Part shown: positions 1 to 5,961 of the stretch, piece after piece
Layout of the letters: the number at the start of each line of letters is the position of its first letter
Numbering within the stretch: position 1 is the first letter of the stretch
NCBI GenBank assembly: GCA_031282385.1
Contig: JAITDV010000331.1
Coordinates: 1-6,072 of the forward strand
Direction: 5' to 3'
From: Planctomycetaceae bacterium
GTDB taxonomy: Bacteria; Planctomycetota; Planctomycetia; Pirellulales; Thermoguttaceae
DNA: 6,072 nucleotides
The notes under the pieces: model-generated
Databases searched by the model: none
What the model saw: the letters and a program-made list of their open reading frames with translations, nothing else
Told to the model about the DNA's origin: nothing
Translations under genes and position numbers: made by a program

Positions 1-525
1 AAAACAACTATTGATCAAATTGCACAAAAATACAGACAGCAACTTGCCCGTAAAAATTTATACGCAAATTTAACACAACAACTTGCAGAAATTGAACAAC
101 ACAAATCGACTTTACTTGGAATGTACAATCAGGAATTAGGAATGTCAGATAGTAACTCGTTTTTTAACACACAAAATAACTCCTCAAATCAAACATCGAT
201 CAGCAATAGTAATCATGCTGGCAGTAATATTGGAAACGACCCGCGCGGACGTCAAATTACAGAGGTTGAAGAGCGGAACGGTTTGTCGGATATTTCTGTT
301 ACAAAAATTAATATCGCAACTAATAATACAGAAGGCAACGGTGAAATTAAATTGGTTGAAGTTATTCCTGATTCGAAATTAGAAACGACCAATACTTCTG
401 ATTATAAAAATTTGTATTTGCAGTATCGCAGAAAAGCAGAATCGGTATTGGAGGTTGAATCTGCTCCGCTTGGACGCCGACAAATGATTCGCAGATATTT
501 TGATTCAATTAAACCTGTTGATTAG
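1..525 (+). CDS. 3' part of an unrecognised coiled-coil / Asn-rich protein (5' end outside window)
   Basis: The reading frame is open from the first base to a TAG at 523-525, giving 174 residues of C-terminal sequence. An ATG at 121 is in frame, but the upstream codons stay open and read as ordinary protein, so I treat this as a 5'-truncated gene and not one starting at 121. The first 40 or so residues are rich in Q, K, L and E and look like a coiled coil (for example YRQQLARKNLYANLTQQLAE). A Ser/Asn/Thr-rich low-complexity linker of about 90 residues follows. The end is a charged, compact segment (LYLQYRRKAESVLEVES then PLGRRQMIRRYFDSIKPVD). Tails of the form 'P-L-x-x-R-x-x-(I/V)-R-x-Y-F-D-x-I-x-P' recall, from memory, the ends of large planctomycete coiled-coil proteins, some encoded near BatA/VWA genes; that is suggestion only. 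I cannot assign a function. Confidence 0.72.
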   Translation, partial: KTTIDQIAQKYRQQLARKNLYANLTQQLAEIEQHKSTLLGMYNQELGMSDSNSFFNTQNNSSNQTSISNSNHAGSNIGNDPRGRQITEVEERNGLSDISVTKINIATNNTEGNGEIKLVEVIPDSKLETTNTSDYKNLYLQYRRKAESVLEVESAPLGRRQMIRRYFDSIKPVD

Positions 526-534
526 GATTATTTT

Positions 535-630
535 TAATATTTCAGTGGAATTTTTTTGTGTTGTTTTTTTAACTCAGGCTGAAAGCCTTTTAAACAATAC
601 AATAGCGTAGGGTAACACCCTACGAAAGAA
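535..630 (+). repeat. Long dispersed repeat, copy 1 (31-nt module plus hairpin module)
   Basis: This begins 9 nt after the stop codon of the first gene. It has a conserved head (535-564, TAATATTTCAGTGGAAT, then a T-run and GTGTTGT) and a second module with two hairpins: AGGCT-GAA-AGCCT at 576-588 and CGTAGGGT-AAC-ACCCTACG at 606-624, an uninterrupted 8-bp stem. It ends in CTACGAAAGAA. The same order of elements recurs at 5842-5932, which shows that this is one repeat unit and not chance hairpins. Confidence 0.85.
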
Positions 631-810
631 AACACTATAACTCAAGCCCTGAAAAGGCGACATCAAAACTCAATTTAACATGCCAAAAAACACAATGCAT
701 AGCGTCTTACATAAATTTAATGATTAAGCCCTTTCATGGCTAATTTTGTTGTTATCCTTTTCGTAGGGCGATGCCCTGCGTTACTGATGTTGGGCTTTCA
801 GCCCATTGCC
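571..810. repeat. Composite palindromic repeat element (A-B-B'-A' arrangement)
   Basis: The hairpin module at 571-630 (A) reappears in reverse orientation at about 755-810 (A'): read on the minus strand that side gives GGGCTGAAAGCCC, then CGCAGGGC-ATC-GCCCTACG, then AAAAG. Between them lies a second inverted pair: AGCCCTGAAAAGGC at 645-658 (B) and, on the minus strand, AGCCATGAAAGGGCT at 727-741 (B'). Both pairs share a dyad centre near base 692, so the 240-bp block is a nested inverted repeat. It holds no plausible gene. It resembles non-autonomous MITE or REP-like elements; no flanking target duplication was identified. Confidence 0.78.
762..780 (+). repeat. Hairpin of repeat arm A'
   Basis: CGTAGGGC (762-769), loop GAT (770-772), GCCCTGCG (773-780) form an 8-bp stem with one G-U pair in RNA. 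A second hairpin, TGGGCT-TTC-AGCCCA, follows at 791-805. They are the reverse-oriented counterparts of the hairpins at 606-624 and 576-588. Confidence 0.8.
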
Positions 811-900
811 GTGATTTTAGCTCAAAACAAATTTAAGCATTTCACGATAAAAAAATTTCCACTTAATAAATACGATTATTTGTAAGAGATTATAGTTATG

Positions 901-932
901 TTTACCGTAAATTTAAACTGTTTACACTGTAA
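901..932. promoter_or_regulatory. Two tandem short dyads upstream of hisD (possible operator)
   Basis: TTTAC-C-GTAAA at 901-911 and TTAC-ACT-GTAA at 922-932 (preceded by T, so both begin TTTAC) are two similar half-site pairs. Their centres, 906 and 927, are 21 bp apart, close to two helical turns. They lie about 105-135 bp before the hisD start. Same-face spacing is what a dimer-binding regulator would use, but the region is AT-rich and the arms are short, so chance is a real alternative. No convincing -35/-10 pair was found between here and the start codon. Confidence 0.3.
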
Positions 933-1035
933 TTTTTCTTTACCTTCGCCCGCATACCTACCGGAAAGCAGGCTTTTACGCTCTTGAGTTGCGCAATTTG
1001 ATAGTGCGAGCAGTACAACTTAAATTTTTATAAAG

Positions 1036-2388
1036 ATGAAAATACATAGAATTGATAGTCACAATGGCGGAGAGGTTGTTCGGCGTGAGATTTCGGTATT
1101 GCGGGAGCGTTTGAGTTCACGCGGCAATATTGTGAGCGAATCCGGTCGGCAACGAACAATAGAAATTTTCGGCGAAGCGTTGTCGCCGCAACAAGTAGTA
1201 GAGCGTATTTGTTGTGATATTCGTGTTGGCGGATTGAGTTCGCTTCTTGATTATTCGTTGCGTGTTGACGGCGCGGAATTGACGGCGAAGACAATTCGTG
1301 TTACGAAAAATGAACTTGCGGCGGCGTATCGGAAATCTGATTCCGGTTTTTTGGCGTCGATAAGATTTGCGAAAGATAATATACGTATGTTTCAAGAAAA
1401 GATTTTACGTAACAAAAATGTTTTTTGGAAGACTCGCGGCGGTTATATTTGCGAGCGTTATCGTCCGCTTCGTCGAGTAGGTATTTGCGTTCCTGGCGGT
1501 GCGGCGGCGTATCCGTCAACAATTCTTATGACAGTGATTCCAGCGCAAGTCGCCGGAGTACGGGAAATAGCGGTAATGATGCCGCCGACAAAACTTGGCG
1601 CGTACAATGTTGACATGTTAGCGGCGTGTTTTGAACTTGGTGTTTCTGAGGTTTATCGGATGGGAGGTGCGCAGGGAGTAGCGGCGTTTGCTTATGGAGT
1701 TGAAGGCGTGCCGGCGGTGGACAAAATAGTCGGACCGGGTAATATGTTTGTTTCGTTGGCAAAGCGGTTTGTCAATGGCGATGTTGGAATAGATATGATT
1801 GCGGGACCGAGTGAGTTGGTAGTAATAGTTGATGGTTCAACTAATCCTGTCTTTGTTGCTTATGATATTCTTGCACAAGCGGAACATTCACCCGGAGTGT
1901 GTATTATTGTCGGCTGGGACAAGGATATTGTGGATGCGTCGGTTAATGTGATTGAGTCTGAATTTAGTAAACTTGAACGCGGCGAGTTGGCAAAGACGAG
2001 TTTGGAACGGTTTGGGGCAGTGGTTGTTGCCAAAGACGAGTTGGATGCGTGTCGGATAACAGATTTGATTGCGCCGGAGCATTTGATTATTGCAACTCAA
2101 AATGCGGAAGTGTTGGCAGACAAAATATTGAATGCGGGTGCGATATTTGTTGGCGGTTATACGCCGGCGGCGGTAGGTGATTATGTTGCGGGTCCATCGC
2201 ATGTTTTGCCAACAAACGGCACGGCAAGATTTGCCAATGGATTAACGTGTAACGATTTTCTCAAATCGAGTAGCGTAATGTCATTTTCAAAAAAAGGATT
2301 GGCAACGTATGCAGATTGTGTTGAGTCTTTATCACGTAAAGAAGGTTTAACAGCGCACGGGGAAAGTGTTTCCGTAAGATTGAGATAA
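1036..2388 (+). CDS. hisD: Histidinol dehydrogenase
   Basis: HisD is the cytosolic, zinc-dependent enzyme that oxidises L-histidinol through the aldehyde to L-histidine using two NAD+, the end of histidine biosynthesis. The 450-residue length is normal for the family, slightly longer at the N-terminus than the E. coli enzyme. The diagnostic stretch PGGAAAYPSTILMTVIPAQV is at about residues 153-172 and GPSE at 257-260. Known functional residues are all present at a constant offset of 22 from E. coli: zinc ligands Q281 and H284 (in AQAEH), D382 (GDYVAGPSHVLPT) and H441 (TAHGES), and the catalytic pair E348-H349 (APEHL). The start at 1036 is chosen because the protein begins there in the usual place; the ribosome-binding signal (ATAAAG) is weak. 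No other his gene adjoins it: gaps of about 500 bp upstream and 394 bp downstream suggest a single-gene transcription unit. It looks intact. Confidence 0.97.
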   Translation: MKIHRIDSHNGGEVVRREISVLRERLSSRGNIVSESGRQRTIEIFGEALSPQQVVERICCDIRVGGLSSLLDYSLRVDGAELTAKTIRVTKNELAAAYRKSDSGFLASIRFAKDNIRMFQEKILRNKNVFWKTRGGYICERYRPLRRVGICVPGGAAAYPSTILMTVIPAQVAGVREIAVMMPPTKLGAYNVDMLAACFELGVSEVYRMGGAQGVAAFAYGVEGVPAVDKIVGPGNMFVSLAKRFVNGDVGIDMIAGPSELVVIVDGSTNPVFVAYDILAQAEHSPGVCIIVGWDKDIVDASVNVIESEFSKLERGELAKTSLERFGAVVVAKDELDACRITDLIAPEHLIIATQNAEVLADKILNAGAIFVGGYTPAAVGDYVAGPSHVLPTNGTARFANGLTCNDFLKSSSVMSFSKKGLATYADCVESLSRKEGLTAHGESVSVRLR

Positions 2389-2416
2389 TTTAAACTTGTT
2401 CACACTTGAATTTTTG

Positions 2417-2447
2417 TAATATTTCAGCGGAATGTTTTTTATGTTGT
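2417..2447 (+). repeat. 31-nt repeat module, copy 2 (head only)
   Basis: This begins 28 nt after the hisD stop codon. It differs from the copy at 5842-5872 by one base (A for G at 2441), and the preceding G is also shared. Unlike the other two copies it is not followed by the CGTAGGG hairpin module; the sequence diverges at CCGCGCGG (2448-2455) and leads into an unrelated inverted repeat. Confidence 0.85.
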
Positions 2448-2477
2448 CCGCGCGGATTTATTGGGCTTGGTGAACAG

Positions 2478-2606
2478 TAGACCTTTTCGCTAACCTGTAG
2501 GAGACCACCACTGACCCCTCCGAAAGAGGGGTTAGGGGTGGTCTCGGAGGAGTTAAAGGCGGTTTTTTGTTGCGTTGGTGTATTTTTAGGTTAGAGAAAA
2601 GGTCTA
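2478..2606. repeat. Compound inverted-repeat element between hisD and the VWA gene
   Basis: The outer arms TAGACCTTTTCGCTAACCT (2478-2496) and AGGTTAGAGAAAAGGTCTA (2588-2606) match at 18 of 19 positions. Inside is a second strong hairpin at 2501-2545: GAGACCACC pairs with GGTGGTCTC, then after one mismatch CTGACCCCTC pairs with GAGGGGTTAG (one G-U), closed by a CGAAA loop. The remaining 2546-2587 contains GGCGG followed by six T residues. Terminal inverted repeats with an internal GC-rich hairpin and no ORF suggest a small MITE-like or REP-like element. Confidence 0.82.
2501..2545. terminator. Strong GC-rich hairpin that may end hisD transcription
   Basis: The 19-pair stem around a CGAAA loop is by far the most stable structure after hisD and nearly symmetric, so it could act on either strand. 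It is not directly followed by a T-run (the nearest is TTTTTT at 2563-2568), so it is not a textbook intrinsic terminator. It may instead be an internal part of the repeat element, with any effect on transcript ends being secondary. Confidence 0.35.
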
Positions 2607-2724
2607 GTATATCGCCGAATCCAAACAAGATCGGCAACTCGTATGAGCGGTTGTACTGGTTGATTTAATTTCAGAACAAACAAGATCGCAATATATTAAA
2701 ATTTAATTTGTTTATTAGTATATT

Positions 2725-2748
2725 TGACAATTGCCGTGTTTATTGTCA
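2725..2748. promoter_or_regulatory. Dyad in the VWA-gene leader (possible operator)
   Basis: TGACAAT (2725-2731) and ATTGTCA (2742-2748) are perfect inverted 7-mers with a 10-nt spacer, located 35-58 bp before the ATG at 2783. A very weak promoter-like pair, TTGCCG (2731-2736) and TAATGT (2753-2758) with a 16-nt spacer, overlaps the dyad, which would suit a repressor or autoregulatory site. This rests on a single occurrence in AT-rich DNA. Confidence 0.3.
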
Positions 2749-2782
2749 GGCGTAATGTAACTTTATTATTACTGGTAATCCA

Positions 2783-5700
2783 ATGATATTTCAACAACCG
2801 ATTTGGTTTTTGCTTTTGTTACCGTTGGCAAGTATAGTTTATTTTTGGCGAGTACCGTCGCGATTTCTTTTTGTTTTGCGTGTCTTGACATTTGTTTCTG
2901 TTGTGTTGGCGATGGTTGGGATAACAATAAAGTTGCCGACGCGTAGTGGTACGGTGGTTGTGATAGTGGATCGCAGCCGTTCGATGCCGACTGAATCTGA
3001 TATTATGTCAAAGCAATCGATAAATCTTCTTTTGAATCATATTGGCAGGGAGGATCGTTTGGGAGTAATTTCTTTTGGCATGTTATCTCATCTTGAGCGG
3101 ATACCGGCAGGCAACAACTCTTTGGGCGAGTTCAACGAATTTCGTGGAGCGGGAAGTTTTGATGCGTCTAATTTGCATGATGCTATTGATCATGCGTTGT
3201 CAATTATTCCTAATGGTGAAAAAAGTAGGTTGCTTGTGATTTCTGATGGGCGTTGGACGGGCGAGCCGCCGGATCAATTGATTTCACGGCTTGTGCAACG
3301 CGGTATTCCGGTTGATTATAGGCTTGTGGAGAGGTCGCATGTCGGCGATGTTGCGGTTCTTGCAATTGATGCGCCGGAACGTGTTTTACCGGGTGAAGTT
3401 TTCAAAGTTACGGGAACGGTTTATGTTCCTGTTGCGCAAAATATCGGGTATGAATTGATGTGCAACGGAGTAAAAACGGCAAGCGGAATACGTCCAATGG
3501 ATGCGGGAAGTAACAGAATTGATTTTATGTTGAAAGCCGGCGTTCCTGGAACGATGCAATGTGATTTGAGAGTTAATAGTATAGTTGAAGACGATGTTAT
3601 TGATTCCGGCAAAGATAATAATCTTGACCAAAAGAACTCAAACAATATCAATTCTGAAAAACCGAGGTTAAAAAATACGCTTGCCAAAGACCCAGTACCG
3701 GAAAATAATTTTGCGCGGAAGTTAGTTGGTATCGAAGGCGATAAGCCGTTGCTGATTCTGGTTCCGCAAGCCGCAGCAGGCGCCGGCAACTCTGCACCGC
3801 AATCGAAGTTAGCGGAAGTTCTTCGTAATGCCGCGTTGAAGGTGGAGGTATCAGACGGCACGGGAATTTCGTGGTCTCTGGCAACATTGAGTCGTTATTC
3901 AGGAATAATTTTGGAAAATGTTCCCACGTCGCAAATCGGAACAGTCGGAATGGAATTGATTCGTGAATGGGTCAAAGAAACCGGCGCGGGGTTGATGTTT
4001 ACGGGCGGCAAGAATGCGTATGCTCTTGGAGGTTATTATAAGTCGCCGCTTGATCCGATTATGCCGGTGTCGATGGAGATTCGGAAAGAGCATCGGAAGT
4101 TGGCGATTGCGGTTGCAATTTTGATGGATTGTTCCGGTTCGATGGGAATGGTTGTTCCTGGCGGCAAGATAAAAATGGATCTTGCGGATGCTGGTGCGGC
4201 TGAGGTGCTTAATATTCTTACGCCGCTTGATGAAGTTGCGGTGTTTACGTGTGATACGGCTGTGCAGACAATAATTCCGCTAAAATTCAATACCAATCCT
4301 AAAGGGGACGCCGGAATTATTCTTAATGTCGGACCTGGCGGCGGCGGAATTTTTGTTTATACCGGCTTGAAAAGGGTAACTGCGGAGTTGGCAAAAGCAA
4401 CAGCGGAAACAAAACATGTTATTCTTTTTACGGATGCTGCTGACACGGAGGAAGCGGGTGATTATGTAAAGTTGCTCACGGCTTGCCGCAATGTTGGTAT
4501 GACTTGTAGTGTAATTGCGTTGGGAACTCCAAAGGATTCTACAGCGGATCTTTGTCAAGACATTGCCCGTGTCGGCGGCGGCAATATTTATTTTACAGAC
4601 AAACCGGACGAGTTGCCGCGTCTTTTTGCTCAAGATACTTTTACAATTTCGCGGAGTACATTTCTTGAGGACGAGACTGCGTTCAAGTTTTCAGGCGGTA
4701 TGTTGACATTATCTGATACGGTATTTAAGAATCCGCCTTCGCTTGGCGGTTATAATTTGTGTTATTTGAAGGAGAAATCAATTTTGTCTGCCGTAACAGA
4801 AGATGAATACACTGCCCCGATAATCGCGTCTTGGCAAGCCGGACTTGGCAGAGTTTTATGTTATATGGGACAAGTGGACGGCAAATTTACAGGTGCAATA
4901 GCCGGTTGGGACAAATACAATCTTATGCTTGCGAGTCTTGGCAGGTGGACGGCGGGCAAAACGAATTTATTGCCGGACAATATGATGTTGACGCAGATGT
5001 TGGACGATGGCAGTTGTCAAATACGCCTTCATCTTGATCCGGAAAACGAAAACGCTATTCCAGCAATACCGGAAGTAACATTATTGATCCAAAAATCGGA
5101 CGGCATAACAGAATCACGGCGGCTTCCGTTGAAATGGTTGGAACCTGATCTGCTTGGAGTAACAGTTCCGTTGGCGGGAGACGAAATTGTTCAAGCAACA
5201 TTGTTGTTGACGAATGGAAACGAAGTTAAACCGTTTCCTTTGCCGCCTGTTTGTATTCCGAATTCGCCTGAATTTAAGCCGCCTGATCAAACCCGCAATT
5301 CCGGCGCAACTCTACGGCAACTTGCAACCGCAACCGGCGGCGTTGAGCGGATAGAGTTACCGCGAATCTGGAAAGACATTCCAAAATCTCCGCGTTTTTT
5401 TGATTTATCGTCGTGGCTAATTTATTTCGCGATTGTTTGCATTATCGCTGAAATTTTTCAGAGGCGAACCGGTTGGATTACTTCTTGGGCAAAACGTTTG
5501 ATTGCAAGATTCAAAGGAACAAAATTAATACGCAACAAAAATAGAGTTGACAATACTAATGTTGACGCAAGTACAGAAAATGATAACGACGATGCAGAAA
5601 CAGGACAAGGAAAATTATTGTCGGTTTTCCAACGATTTAGATTGCGAAGAAAAGCACGTGAAATAATAAAACCGGATTCAGAAAATCCCTCAACAATATT

Positions 5701-5833
5701 GCCCGCCCAACAACAAGAATCACAACCCAACCACAACCAATCACAAAAAACTCAAGACCAAACACATGCCAGCAACGTCCTAGACGCAATAAACAAAGCA
5801 AAACAATCCTCAAAATCACGAACAAAAAAATAA
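2783..5833 (+). CDS. Membrane-anchored double-VWA protein with a glutamine-amidotransferase-like domain
   Basis: This is a 1016-residue protein of the large BatA-like VWA family common in Planctomycetota. Two N-terminal membrane segments (about 6-21 and 28-47) are followed by VWA domain 1 (about 56-185), with the MIDAS motif D63-R-S65-R-S67 and the later ISDG at 153-156. Then come a beta-rich Ig/CARDB-like segment (about 187-265) and an Asn/Lys-rich linker (270-315). A class-I amidotransferase-like fold (about 320-437) follows, with GLMFTGGKNAYALGGY where a catalytic Cys would sit, so it is probably not an amidotransferase. VWA domain 2 (about 440-620) has D449-C-S451-G-S453, T527 and D551. 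A further beta-rich region (about 625-860) leads to a third membrane segment (877-892) and a basic, then Q/N-rich tail of about 120 residues. Metal-dependent ligand binding outside the membrane is inferred. Its partner is unknown; the MoxR and DUF58 genes that often accompany this family are not in the window. The ribosome-binding signal is weak. Confidence 0.92.
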   Translation: MIFQQPIWFLLLLPLASIVYFWRVPSRFLFVLRVLTFVSVVLAMVGITIKLPTRSGTVVVIVDRSRSMPTESDIMSKQSINLLLNHIGREDRLGVISFGMLSHLERIPAGNNSLGEFNEFRGAGSFDASNLHDAIDHALSIIPNGEKSRLLVISDGRWTGEPPDQLISRLVQRGIPVDYRLVERSHVGDVAVLAIDAPERVLPGEVFKVTGTVYVPVAQNIGYELMCNGVKTASGIRPMDAGSNRIDFMLKAGVPGTMQCDLRVNSIVEDDVIDSGKDNNLDQKNSNNINSEKPRLKNTLAKDPVPENNFARKLVGIEGDKPLLILVPQAAAGAGNSAPQSKLAEVLRNAALKVEVSDGTGISWSLATLSRYSGIILENVPTSQIGTVGMELIREWVKETGAGLMFTGGKNAYALGGYYKSPLDPIMPVSMEIRKEHRKLAIAVAILMDCSGSMGMVVPGGKIKMDLADAGAAEVLNILTPLDEVAVFTCDTAVQTIIPLKFNTNPKGDAGIILNVGPGGGGIFVYTGLKRVTAELAKATAETKHVILFTDAADTEEAGDYVKLLTACRNVGMTCSVIALGTPKDSTADLCQDIARVGGGNIYFTDKPDELPRLFAQDTFTISRSTFLEDETAFKFSGGMLTLSDTVFKNPPSLGGYNLCYLKEKSILSAVTEDEYTAPIIASWQAGLGRVLCYMGQVDGKFTGAIAGWDKYNLMLASLGRWTAGKTNLLPDNMMLTQMLDDGSCQIRLHLDPENENAIPAIPEVTLLIQKSDGITESRRLPLKWLEPDLLGVTVPLAGDEIVQATLLLTNGNEVKPFPLPPVCIPNSPEFKPPDQTRNSGATLRQLATATGGVERIELPRIWKDIPKSPRFFDLSSWLIYFAIVCIIAEIFQRRTGWITSWAKRLIARFKGTKLIRNKNRVDNTNVDASTENDNDDAETGQGKLLSVFQRFRLRRKAREIIKPDSENPSTILPAQQQESQPNHNQSQKTQDQTHASNVLDAINKAKQSSKSRTKK

Positions 5834-5841
5834 ACAAAACG

Positions 5842-5932
5842 TAATATTTCAGCGGAATGTTTTTTGTGTTGTTTTTTGAACTAATGCCGAAAGCCTTGAA
5901 TCAATAGTGTACGGCAACGCCCTACGAAAGAA
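5842..5932 (+). repeat. Long dispersed repeat, copy 3 (31-nt module plus degenerate hairpin module)
   Basis: This begins 8 nt after the VWA stop codon and ends 29 nt before the next start codon. The head (5842-5872) matches copy 2 at 30 of 31 bases. The rest follows copy 1 in order: a T-run, GAACT, GCCGAAAGCCTT, CAATAG, then GTACGGC-AAC-GCCCTAC (5909-5925) and GAAAGAA. The second hairpin keeps six of seven pairs (C-C mismatch 5912/5922), and the first hairpin has lost its 5' arm. Decay in the arms indicates an old or non-mobile copy. Confidence 0.85.
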
Positions 5933-5950
5933 TAATAATTTTGAAATAAG

Positions 5951-5955
5951 AGGAG
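5951..5955 (+). promoter_or_regulatory. Strong Shine-Dalgarno site for the nuclease gene
   Basis: AGGAG lies 6 nt before the ATG at 5962, near-ideal spacing, and fixes that start codon. The hisD and VWA genes have no comparable purine-rich site. Confidence 0.8.
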
Positions 5956-5961
5956 TTAATT

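Noticed and set aside
121..525. ATG at 121 as the true start of the first gene
   Set aside because: The frame continues open to the window edge with coiled-coil-like sequence, and there is no ribosome-binding site before 121.
989..996. TTGCGCAA palindrome before hisD
   Set aside because: An isolated 8-bp palindrome with no second copy or promoter to give it meaning.
526..1035. tRNA, T-box, riboswitch or his leader peptide in the gap before hisD
   Set aside because: I found no cloverleaf, T-box core or run of His codons; the hairpins present belong to the repeat element.
2623..2688. 11-bp direct repeat AAACAAGATCG at 2623-2633 and 2678-2688
   Set aside because: A single short pair 55 bp apart with no further shared context; not enough to call a regulatory or mobile feature.
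2724..2758. Perfect TTGACA (2724-2729) as a -35 box for the VWA gene
   Set aside because: No acceptable -10 box lies 16-18 nt downstream (CAGGCG at 17 nt); the match is part of the TGACAAT/ATTGTCA dyad.
3421..3861. 146-codon open frame on the minus strand inside the VWA gene, and other antisense frames over hisD and the VWA gene
   Set aside because: They overlap well-supported genes, have no recognisable domains, and their openness is explained by the coding bias of the + strand genes.
3743..4093. A working glutamine amidotransferase
   Set aside because: The fold is suggested, but no Cys nucleophile motif (G-x-C-x-G) or Cys-His-Glu triad is visible; the domain is better called amidotransferase-like.
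535..5932. CRISPR array based on three copies of a 31-nt repeat
   Set aside because: Copies are kilobases apart, each after a gene, without regular spacers or cas genes.
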